This document shows positions 1 through 6,414 of a stretch of 9,048 nt of DNA, in pieces (the first letter of the stretch is position 1; every line of letters begins with the position of its first letter). The notes below the pieces were generated by a model. That model made no database searches. It was not told the origin of the DNA and saw nothing but the letters and a program-made list of their open reading frames with translations. The DNA comes from Rhodospirillaceae bacterium (GTDB lineage Bacteria; Pseudomonadota; Alphaproteobacteria; Rhodospirillales; Magnetovibrionaceae), in NCBI GenBank assembly GCA_002732845.1, contig NVSZ01000006.1, positions 24,751 to 33,798 of the forward strand, read 5' to 3'. A program made the position numbers and the translations under genes.

Positions 1-267
1 CACGTTGCCGAGCTAGATGCGCCCGCCACGACCCAGCCCGTTCGGTTTGATGACATTACCCGCACCGACCTTTCGACGCCCGCCAATCCAAGATCGTTTC
101 TGTGGAGCTTTGCCCGTTCAATTTGCAACGCGAACAAAATGGCCACCAGCCATGAACGCGAAGGCTGTGAAGATGGTGTCCCTTGTGACAAGCTTCAAAA
201 TTGCACGGGGCAAGCAGATAAAGCCATTCGCTATATTGAAGATCGAAAAACCGGGCTTAAACGCTGA
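1..267 (+). CDS. C-terminal end of an unrecognised protein (partial)
   Basis: An open frame runs from the first base of the window to a TGA at 265-267, giving 88 residues with no start inside the window, so this is the tail of a gene that begins upstream. The sequence is hydrophilic, with four cysteines spread over its second half (C43, C58, C64, C70) and a basic end (RKTGLKR). It has no membrane segment. Codon use is like that of the neighbours, with many GCC, ACC and CGC codons. The stop lies 11 bp inside the end of the minus-strand gene that follows, a tail-to-tail overlap. I do not recognise the family. The competing +2 frame (17-403) looks less natural because it would run about 145 bp into the gamma-glutamyltransferase gene. 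That this frame is the coding one is inference from composition and overlap. Confidence 0.5.
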   Translation, partial: HVAELDAPATTQPVRFDDITRTDLSTPANPRSFLWSFARSICNANKMATSHEREGCEDGVPCDKLQNCTGQADKAIRYIEDRKTGLKR

Positions 268-1807
268 TCGTCACGCCGCCCCGGCGCGGGTCTCCGACTC
301 CGGCGAAGTGTTTTGTGCGAACATTAAACTCAACGCCGTGAACACCCCCAAAAAACAGGCTTTGTTGATCCCAACATTTGGTCGCCTGAAAGGTTTCTTT
401 TAGGCGCGCGTTAACGCCTTCTAAAAATCCTGGTTCCACATTCAACACGCCGTTTTCATAATGGATACGGGGCTGAATAATCGCTGCTTCCAAAGCTTGG
501 TCAAATTCCAAAAGGCCCAAGACCACTTGTAAAATGGCCGTACGAATACGGTTTGACCCGCCCGACCCCAACGCCACCAAAAGCCCATCTGGTCGTTCAA
601 TCAGGCTGGGGGCCATCATGGACGACAGGCGGGTGTCTTCTATCCAGTTGCCTAACCCCGCCGGATTGATGTCTTCTTCACCCAACATATTGTTCAAAAC
701 CATGCCCGTGTTCGGTGCGATATAAGCTGAGCCTTCACCGTTCGATAACGTCATCGACGCCGCATTGCCTTTGGCATCAATGACGCTGATGTGTGTGGTG
801 CCCCGATGGGATTTGGGTTGGCCCAACACGTCTTTGCGGTAACGATCCAAAAAATTTGGGTCCAGCAAAGTTTCGGTGCCATTTTCCGGGTGTAAATTCA
901 GGCCGCTTTCGACCCGCGCTTGATTGGTCAGATGCATGACGTTGGCCAGACGTTGCAAATAAGCAAAAGAGCCACAGCCCATTTTTTTCAGCCCGGTATC
1001 GCTCAACAGTTCCAAGGCAAAACCGATCAGAATACCGCCCACAGAAGGCGGCGGATTGGTCAAAATCTGTGAGCCTTGAAAATTCACGCACAGGGGTTTG
1101 CGTTTGAGCACTTGATAAGCCTCAAAATCCGCGCGCGCTAAATGACCACCTTTATCTTCGCAATCTCTGGCGATGTTTTGGGCCACTTCCCCCCGATAAA
1201 AAAGATCTTCACCCTCATGGGCCAAGGCGTCCATGAAATCGGCGGCGGTGGGAATGCGCAAGATTTCTTCGGCCCCAATCAAGGCCCCCGGTGTGGCGGG
1301 GCTTTCGTATTGGTGCGAACATTCAGGGCAATCTTGGTAAATCGGCTTCACAATTTCAAAAATATGAGCCTGCAAAGCAGACATCTGCACACCCTCTTGG
1401 GCCAACTTTCGCGCCGGAGCCACAATGTCGTTCATCGACATGGTGGCAAGATCTTTGTGAACATCAAACGCGCCCTTAACCACACCCGGCATGGCGATTG
1501 AGCCCAGCCCGATGTGAAATTCTTGGGTCACGGGGCCAAAGTCGACAAGAATCGGTTTGAAATCTGTCTCGCTTTTTTTAACAATCGGCGTCTGCGCAAA
1601 AAAATCGTAAAGAACGGCCGCACCCTCGGCGGGTTTGGCCATCAAAAAGCCGCCACCGCCCAAGCTGGACAGCACGGGTTCGGCCACGGTTGAAGCAAAC
1701 AACGCGGCCAAAACCGCATCAAAAGCATTGCCTCCGGATTTTAAAACCTCTGCCGCTGCATTTGCCGTTTGCAAATCACCTGCGGCGACCACACCTTTAG
1801 AACTCAC
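257..1807 (-). CDS. Gamma-glutamyltransferase-like Ntn hydrolase, cytoplasmic type
   Basis: 516 residues, shorter than classical periplasmic enzymes (about 580), and with no signal peptide: the protein begins directly at the family core (GVVAAGDLQTANAAAEVLKSGGNAFDA). Seen motifs are the GGGGFLM strand (50-56), the self-cleavage and nucleophile site TTH at 337-339 (T337 would become the first residue of the small subunit), SSMMAP (395-400) and the oxyanion-type GSGGSNR (414-420). LNNMLGEEDINP (371-382) marks the GGT-like subgroup rather than classical Ggt. Classical enzymes have an Arg in REMAP that binds the gamma-glutamyl carboxylate; here the matching stretch reads YDFFAQTP (67-74). The true substrate is therefore uncertain: it may be gamma-glutamyl peptides, glutathione or an acyl amide. 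An unusual CPEC-SH cluster sits at 160-165. The start is GTG at 1805-1807, with GGAG 7 nt upstream. Family assignment is firm; activity is inferred. Confidence 0.9.
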   Translation of the reverse strand: MSSKGVVAAGDLQTANAAAEVLKSGGNAFDAVLAALFASTVAEPVLSSLGGGGFLMAKPAEGAAVLYDFFAQTPIVKKSETDFKPILVDFGPVTQEFHIGLGSIAMPGVVKGAFDVHKDLATMSMNDIVAPARKLAQEGVQMSALQAHIFEIVKPIYQDCPECSHQYESPATPGALIGAEEILRIPTAADFMDALAHEGEDLFYRGEVAQNIARDCEDKGGHLARADFEAYQVLKRKPLCVNFQGSQILTNPPPSVGGILIGFALELLSDTGLKKMGCGSFAYLQRLANVMHLTNQARVESGLNLHPENGTETLLDPNFLDRYRKDVLGQPKSHRGTTHISVIDAKGNAASMTLSNGEGSAYIAPNTGMVLNNMLGEEDINPAGLGNWIEDTRLSSMMAPSLIERPDGLLVALGSGGSNRIRTAILQVVLGLLEFDQALEAAIIQPRIHYENGVLNVEPGFLEGVNARLKETFQATKCWDQQSLFFGGVHGVEFNVRTKHFAGVGDPRRGGVTISV

Positions 1808-1814
1808 ACATTTT

Positions 1815-1818
1815 CTCC
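1815..1818 (-). promoter_or_regulatory. Ribosome binding site fixing the GTG start of the GGT-like gene
   Basis: On the minus strand GGAG lies 7 nt before GTG (1807-1805). The nearer ATG, at 1812-1810 on the same strand, is out of frame and reaches a stop after four codons, so GTG is the only sensible start. Confidence 0.7.
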
Positions 1819-1848
1819 GCTCAAAACTTTTTTTAACGATACAGACTG

Positions 1849-1857
1849 TGGTACATT
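1849..1857 (+). promoter_or_regulatory. Possible extended -10 promoter of the ChaN-PDZ gene
   Basis: TGG directly followed by TACATT matches the extended -10 pattern TGn-TATAAT (4 of 6 in the hexamer). Only a T-run (1828-1834) lies at the -35 distance. Transcription would begin about 7 nt downstream, practically on the ATG at 1864, and no Shine-Dalgarno site precedes that ATG. This suggests a leaderless or very short-leader message. It rests on motif reading alone. Confidence 0.3.
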
Positions 1858-1863
1858 AAATCC

Positions 1864-3045
1864 ATGATGATCAAACGCTTTTTTCTTATTGCCAGCCTCT
1901 CCGTTTTAACGATGAGCTTCACGGCCCAAGCCGCCGTATCTTCATCTTGCGTTGCTCCGGGAACCTGGTTTGATCCAAACCAAAAATCAAATATCCCCAC
2001 GGCCACCATGTTGAGCCAGTTGAAAAATCAAGATGTCATTATGTTGGGCGAAACCCATGACGTGGCCGACCACCATCGTTGGCAGATGCAAACCATCGCC
2101 CAATTGTATGCGCAACGGCCCGACATGGTTTTGGGGTTTGAATCTTTTCCGCGGCGTCTGCAACCCGTTTTGGATAAATGGGTCGCAGGGAATTTAAGCG
2201 AAGACGAATTCATCAAACAAAGCGAATGGAATACGGTGTGGAAATATGATCCCAAACTGTACCTGCCGCTGTTTCACTTTGCCCGCATCAACCACGTGCC
2301 CATGGTGGCCTTAAACGTTGATAAAAAACTAACCAACAAAATCTCGAAGCTCGGCTGGAAAGCGATTCCTAAAGATGAGCGTTTGGGCTTGGGTAATCCC
2401 AAACCACCGTCTCAGGAGTATCTGGATATGCTGGGCGAAATTTATGCTTTGCACAGCAATGATAAAAACATCAAGACCAAGGACGATCCGCAATTTTCGA
2501 ATTTTGTCGATGTGCAGGTCACGTGGGACCGGGCCATGGCTGAGGCTATGGTGAACACAAAAACCACGGCTCAGATGGTCGCCATTGCAGGCCGTGGACA
2601 TTTGGAAAACGGCTATGGTATTCCGCACCAATTGACGGACTTGGGCGTGACCAAGTTTTCGGTGCTGATCCCGTGGGATAGCGAACGCCCCTGTGACGAC
2701 CTGAACACCAACATCGCCACCGCCGTATTTGGCCTGAAATCCATCGAAACCGTAAAGGCCGCACCTAAACCTCGATTAGGCGTGATGATCGAAACCGCCA
2801 AGGCGGGCGGCGTGTACATCAACAACGTGGTTAAAACATCCGTCGCCGAAGCGTCTGGACTTTTGAAAGACGACGTCATCACGTTTGCCGCCGGGCAACA
2901 CATGCGCACCGCTGGCGATTTAATCAAAACCGTTCAGGCCATGGCGCCCGGCACATGGTTACCGTTAATCGTCAGGCGCGGGGCCGACACCGTGGACATC
3001 GTGGCGCGTTTTCCCCACAAAGCCAAAAAACCCAATCATCCATGA
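1864..3045 (+). CDS. Exported ChaN/Tiki-fold (DUF399) protein with C-terminal PDZ domain
   Basis: 393 residues. A signal peptide covers residues 1-23, cut after AQA; there is no lipobox, unlike the lipoprotein ChaN of Campylobacter. Residues about 45-270 are the ChaN domain of the haem-binding-uptake/Tiki superfamily. Visible motifs are LGETH (61-65), HH (70-71), GFESF with E93, and GRGH (243-246). The two Gly-x-x-His motifs plus the Glu are the conserved set that binds metal in Tiki proteases; bacterial ChaN has been linked to haem binding. Residues about 303-385 form a PDZ domain, with a carboxylate-loop-like LGVMI (305-309) and the typical ASGLLKDDVIT turn (330-340). The protein should act in the periplasm, either on haem or as a metal-dependent hydrolase; the sequence cannot decide which. 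Its TGA overlaps the next ATG (ATGA), implying translational coupling with the M1-like peptidase. No Shine-Dalgarno site is seen; ATG 1867 is an equally possible start. Confidence 0.88.
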   Translation: MMIKRFFLIASLSVLTMSFTAQAAVSSSCVAPGTWFDPNQKSNIPTATMLSQLKNQDVIMLGETHDVADHHRWQMQTIAQLYAQRPDMVLGFESFPRRLQPVLDKWVAGNLSEDEFIKQSEWNTVWKYDPKLYLPLFHFARINHVPMVALNVDKKLTNKISKLGWKAIPKDERLGLGNPKPPSQEYLDMLGEIYALHSNDKNIKTKDDPQFSNFVDVQVTWDRAMAEAMVNTKTTAQMVAIAGRGHLENGYGIPHQLTDLGVTKFSVLIPWDSERPCDDLNTNIATAVFGLKSIETVKAAPKPRLGVMIETAKAGGVYINNVVKTSVAEASGLLKDDVITFAAGQHMRTAGDLIKTVQAMAPGTWLPLIVRRGADTVDIVARFPHKAKKPNHP

Positions 3046-4904
3046 AAATTTTGACTGCGTTTTTAATGGTCTTGTTGTTCACAGCCCCGGTATGGGCTGA
3101 AAACACGGCACATCACGACGCCAACGTGCACTTGAGCCCGGCCCAAGGCTATGTTTTTGTAGAAGACCTGATCCAAGTTAAAGGCCAGGGAAAAACCACC
3201 TTCACCCTGTCGTCAGCCTTTCAAATCCAAGGCCTCCAAGTCGATGGAATTTCGCAAAACATTTCACCAGACCGGGGGATGTTTGTTGTTGATTTAGGAC
3301 CACTAGGCGAGCATCAAGTTTTCATCACCACCAAAGCCCTTTTAAAGACCCGCAATACCCCTCCTTTTTTAACGGCCGAAGGCGGGTATTTGGGGCGAAA
3401 TTGGCTGGCTAACCCCCTAAACTTCCTTGCCACTTGGGATATTTCCGGCAGCATTGATGAGGGCCAAAAATGGTTAACGCCCGGTCGCTTATCAGCCGAA
3501 TCCGAAAAAGGGACCAATTATACGGCGCGTTTTAGCAACACCCAACCCAGCCCGCCACCGACCCTGATCACCGGACCGTTTGAAATTTCTGAACGCTGGG
3601 CCGACGACATTCGGGTGCGCACCTATTTCCACGCGGAACTGGGGCCATTGGCGGATGGATACTTACGCGACACGGTGCGCTATATCCAAGACGGCATCCA
3701 AACCATCGGCCCTTATCCGTATTCAGAATTTTCCATTGTATCAGGCATTGCCCCGGTCGGTTGGGGCTTGCCGGGATTGACCTATATTGGGCGGCGGGTG
3801 TTGGCGTTACCGTTTATCCGTTCAACATCCCTGCCCCATGAAGTCCTGCACAATTGGTGGGGCAACGCGGTGGATGTGGATTATGGTTCGGGAAATTGGG
3901 CCGAGGGTCTGACCACATTTCAGGCTGATCTGGTACAGTCCGCACTGAAAAACAACGATGGCGGACGGGCTAAACGTTTAGAATGGCTCCGCAATTATGC
4001 TGCCCTGCCCAACGGCACCGACATCCCATTAAGCCAATTTCGCTCTCGGACCCACGATGCCCTGCAAGTGGTTGGTTATGGCAAAACGGCGTTTGTGTTT
4101 CATATGTTGAAAATCCGTTTGGGGGCGGAAACTTTTAACCAAGCCCTGCAAGATTTCTACCGCACCCATACCTACAATGTTGCCAGCTGGACCGACCTGC
4201 AAACCGCTTTTGAGACTGCTTCGGGTGAAGATTTAGCGACCTTTTTTGACATTTGGGTGAACGCGGCCGGCGCCCCCAGCCTTAATCTCACCAAAGCCAA
4301 GGCCAACGGAAGCCATGTTCGCTTTACCCTCAAGCAATCCAAAGCCTATCCATTGGTCATTCCCGTGCGGGTCGAGACCCAAAAGGGGAGCGAAGATTTT
4401 CAAGTGCGCTTGGACAAAAGAGTTCAGAACTTTACGTTTAAGGCCAAAAGCCCCGTTCTGTCCTTGCACATCGATCCAAATTTTGACGTTTTTCGCCGTT
4501 TGCAAGCGGAGGAAACCCCGCCCATTTTGCGCGATGTGACGTTAAACCCAGAGACACAGTTAGAATTTCAGGCCGAAGTCAAAGACATTGCCTTGGCTTT
4601 AACTAAACGTTTGTTGCAGCGGTCCTTTAAGATCGCAAACAAAGCTGAAGGCCCGCGCATCGTCATCGCGCTGAACCTGAAAAGCCCCCTTGAATCCACC
4701 GACGCCCAGGCCTGGGTCGAACGCGATAAAACCGGACGAGCAAGCTTATTTATCACCGCAAAAACGGCCGAAAGCCTGAGCAAACTTGCGCGGGTTCTGC
4801 CCCATTATAAACGGCGCAGTTTTGTCCGTTTTAAGGACGATAAGGTGATTGAAAAAGGGGTGTGGAAGATCGATAGTCAGCATCTGTCAAAGACGTTTAA
4901 ATGA
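3042..4904 (+). CDS. Exported M1-family (gluzincin) metallopeptidase-like protein
   Basis: 620 residues from ATG 3042. This start overlaps the previous stop as ATGA and begins with a clean signal peptide (residues 1-19, cut after VWA). An upstream in-frame start at 2955 would add 29 basic residues ahead of it and is rejected. The zinc site is HEVLH (266-270), followed by NWWGN and by GNWAEGLT with E288 as the third ligand. Y346 in the YGKTAF stretch fits the catalytic Tyr of M1 enzymes. Two departures from classical aminopeptidase N are visible. Only 17 residues separate the second His from the Glu, where 18 is usual. The GxMEN exopeptidase motif is also missing, with GWGLPG (240-245) in its place. 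An N-terminal beta-rich region precedes the catalytic part. The last 120 or so residues form a domain I cannot name. It is probably a periplasmic peptidase of unknown specificity partnered with the ChaN-PDZ protein. Confidence 0.88.
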   Translation: MKILTAFLMVLLFTAPVWAENTAHHDANVHLSPAQGYVFVEDLIQVKGQGKTTFTLSSAFQIQGLQVDGISQNISPDRGMFVVDLGPLGEHQVFITTKALLKTRNTPPFLTAEGGYLGRNWLANPLNFLATWDISGSIDEGQKWLTPGRLSAESEKGTNYTARFSNTQPSPPPTLITGPFEISERWADDIRVRTYFHAELGPLADGYLRDTVRYIQDGIQTIGPYPYSEFSIVSGIAPVGWGLPGLTYIGRRVLALPFIRSTSLPHEVLHNWWGNAVDVDYGSGNWAEGLTTFQADLVQSALKNNDGGRAKRLEWLRNYAALPNGTDIPLSQFRSRTHDALQVVGYGKTAFVFHMLKIRLGAETFNQALQDFYRTHTYNVASWTDLQTAFETASGEDLATFFDIWVNAAGAPSLNLTKAKANGSHVRFTLKQSKAYPLVIPVRVETQKGSEDFQVRLDKRVQNFTFKAKSPVLSLHIDPNFDVFRRLQAEETPPILRDVTLNPETQLEFQAEVKDIALALTKRLLQRSFKIANKAEGPRIVIALNLKSPLESTDAQAWVERDKTGRASLFITAKTAESLSKLARVLPHYKRRSFVRFKDDKVIEKGVWKIDSQHLSKTFK

Positions 4905-4906
4905 GC

Positions 4907-5041
4907 TTAAGCCGCTAACAGCAAAGCCATCATTCCACCAGCGGCGCCCACGGCCACAACGGCACCGTACAAACCAAAGGTCATCAAGCTTTTCAAAGCT
5001 GATGTGGCTTTTTCGTCCATCTGTATATTTTCAACGCTCAT
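4907..5041 (-). CDS. Small single-pass membrane protein, 44 residues
   Basis: ATG at 5041-5039 is preceded by GGTGGA (minus strand, 5054-5049) with a 7-nt gap, a good ribosome site. The first 19 residues are polar and charged (MSVENIQMDEKATSALKSL). The rest is one hydrophobic, Gly/Ala-rich membrane segment (about 20-44) that ends almost at the C-terminus. The charge pattern suggests a cytoplasmic N-terminus, but this is weak. The gene ends 2 bp from the stop of the M1-like gene, tail to tail. A minus-strand TATATT about 30 nt upstream of the ATG could be a -10 box, with no clear -35. I do not recognise the family. Because of its size it could be a chance ORF, but the ribosome site plus an uninterrupted amphipathic-then-hydrophobic layout favours a real gene. 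Confidence 0.55.
   Translation of the reverse strand: MSVENIQMDEKATSALKSLMTFGLYGAVVAVGAAGGMMALLLAA
4982..5013 (+). terminator. Possible intrinsic terminator of the ChaN-PDZ/M1 unit, inside the small antisense gene
   Basis: AGCTTT (4987-4992) and AAAGCT (4995-5000) form a 6-bp stem. It is extended by CATC (4982-4985) with GATG (5001-5004) across a single bulged A. A run of five T (5009-5013) follows 4 nt later. It lies about 80 nt past the peptidase stop on the plus strand and within the minus-strand small gene. The stem is AT-rich and the inner loop tight, so strength is uncertain. Confidence 0.4.
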
Positions 5042-5246
5042 TGGTCATTCCACCGTTTGTAAGTTCAACAAATATAGTTTGCTTTCATTAACAATTCTTA
5101 AAGCTCAAACCCTTGCTCAAAGCCTCATTTTCAGCTACTAAACAATGAGCTTGCCAAGGGAATCCCACCGGAGTCCTTAAGTGGCGTTACGAACATTCAA
5201 TTTTAAGCCATTTGTTTCCCGAGTTTATGTCCATGAGTATATTTCC
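5042..5246. promoter_or_regulatory. Divergent spacer with candidate hisZ promoter
   Basis: This stretch lies between the small minus-strand gene and hisZ. The best plus-strand promoter is TTGCTC (5113-5118), 17 nt, TACTAA (5136-5141), matching the consensus 3 of 6 and 4 of 6. It overlaps an imperfect inverted repeat, AAGCCTCATT (5120-5129) with AATGAGCTT (5144-5152), and a direct repeat GCTCAAA (5103-5109 and 5115-5121), either of which could be an operator. No run of His codons or attenuator-like alternating hairpins is visible. Promoter placement is by eye. Confidence 0.3.
5170..5173 (+). promoter_or_regulatory. Shine-Dalgarno site for an alternative GTG start of hisZ
   Basis: GGAG sits 7 nt before an in-frame GTG at 5181. 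Starting there would add 22 residues (MALRTFNF...EYIS) before the family-typical N-terminus. The ATG at 5247 has no good ribosome site of its own, so the true start is open. Confidence 0.4.
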
Positions 5247-6392
5247 ATGAGTTCACTTCCCGATAAGGCTTTGTTGCCCGCTGGTATGCAAGACGGATTA
5301 CCGCCAGAGGCCGCCCATGAGGCCAAAACGGCGGAGCTTTTGATTGCTGCGTTTGATGGCTGGGGCTATGCCCGTGTCAAACCGCCGTTGATGGAATTTG
5401 AAGAAAACCTGTTGTTGGGCACTGGAAAAGCCGTGGCGGAACAAGCCTTTCGCGTGCAAGACCCGCAAAGTCAACGCATGCTGGCCCTGCGCCCCGACAT
5501 GACTTTGCAGGTCGCCCGCATTGCCGCGTCACGCCTCAGCAATTCTCCGCGTCCTTTACGTCTGGCCTATTCCGGTCAGGTCGCCCGGGTGCAGAGCTCT
5601 CAATTGCGCCCCGAACGTCAATTTGGTCAGGTCGGTGTGGAACTGATCGGTGCCAGCGGTCCCGCCGCCGATGTTGAAGTCGTGCTGATGGCCGCCGAAG
5701 CCTTAGAAGCCGCAGGCGTGAAAAACCTCAGCATTGATTTGGGCCTGCCCACCCTGTGCCCCGCGATTATCAAAGATTTAGACCTAAATACCGATACCCA
5801 AGCCACCTTAAGAACCGCGCTGGATCGTAAAGATGCTCAGGGTATTAAAGGCTTAACCGATCAATTGGGTGCGGATATTACCGCCACTCTTGTGGCCCTG
5901 ATAGAAGCCACAGGCCCGGCGGTTGACGCCATTGCTGCATTAGATGGCATTGATTTACCGCATGAGGCTGCCGGGCTTCGTGCCCATTTAAAAGCCGTGA
6001 TCGAAGGCATTACAGCTGCTCGTCCAGACTTAGCCCTGACGCTTGATCCGGTTGAAAGCCGTGGATTTGAATACCATTCTGGTGTTACTTTTTCGGTATT
6101 TTCCCGATCCGTCATGGGCGAATTGGGTCGCGGTGGACGGTACCAAGCCGGAGAGCCCGCAACGGGTCTAACCTTGTTCATGGATACGGTGATGAAGGCG
6201 GTTGAACCTGCCTCCCAAAGCGACTGCGTCTTTTTGCCATTTGGCACAGATGCGGCTGCGGCTAAAAAATTACGCAACGAAGGCTGGCGCGCCAAAGCCG
6301 GACTTGAAAATACAAACACGGCTGAGCAAGACGCTCGGCATCTTGGTTGCTCACATGTGTTGCAAAACGGCACCGTGAACAAACTCGACTAA
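5247..6392 (+). CDS. hisZ: ATP phosphoribosyltransferase regulatory subunit HisZ
   Basis: 381 residues from ATG 5247, a usual HisZ length. HisZ is a catalytically dead paralogue of histidyl-tRNA synthetase. With short-form HisG it forms the cytoplasmic enzyme that condenses ATP and PRPP in the first step of histidine synthesis and that carries histidine feedback control. Visible synthetase-like motifs are [13 protein letters not shown] (10-22), LRPDMT (81-86), QVGVELIG (128-135), GFEYHSG (273-279) and GRGGRY (294-299). There is no C-terminal anticodon-binding domain, which separates it from HisS. The chosen start gives the normal family N-terminus (DKALLPAG). An in-frame GTG at 5181 with a better ribosome site would add 22 residues. 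purA follows after 22 bp, probably on the same transcript. The partner hisG is not in the window. Confidence in identity is high and in the exact start moderate. Confidence 0.93.
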   Translation: MSSLPDKALLPAGMQDGLPPEAAHEAKTAELLIAAFDGWGYARVKPPLMEFEENLLLGTGKAVAEQAFRVQDPQSQRMLALRPDMTLQVARIAASRLSNSPRPLRLAYSGQVARVQSSQLRPERQFGQVGVELIGASGPAADVEVVLMAAEALEAAGVKNLSIDLGLPTLCPAIIKDLDLNTDTQATLRTALDRKDAQGIKGLTDQLGADITATLVALIEATGPAVDAIAALDGIDLPHEAAGLRAHLKAVIEGITAARPDLALTLDPVESRGFEYHSGVTFSVFSRSVMGELGRGGRYQAGEPATGLTLFMDTVMKAVEPASQSDCVFLPFGTDAAAAKKLRNEGWRAKAGLENTNTAEQDARHLGCSHVLQNGTVNKLD

Positions 6393-6414
6393 ACAAAGTT
6401 TAAGGGGATACAAA

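Noticed and set aside
17..403. Plus-strand frame of 128 residues at the left edge
   Set aside because: It runs about 145 bp into the well-supported GGT-like gene on the other strand and has a low-complexity, Pro-rich start. The frame ending at 267 fits better.
2955..3041. Upstream in-frame ATG for the M1-like gene
   Set aside because: It would put 29 Arg/His-rich residues before a clean signal peptide and overlap the previous gene by about 90 bp. ATG 3042 with the ATGA overlap is far better.
5042..5246. Histidine-type attenuator upstream of hisZ
   Set aside because: There is no run of His codons and no set of alternating hairpins with a T-run.
5861..6382. Minus-strand frame of 173 residues inside hisZ
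   Set aside because: It is a shadow of hisZ; there is no ribosome site or recognisable domain, and hisZ is certain.
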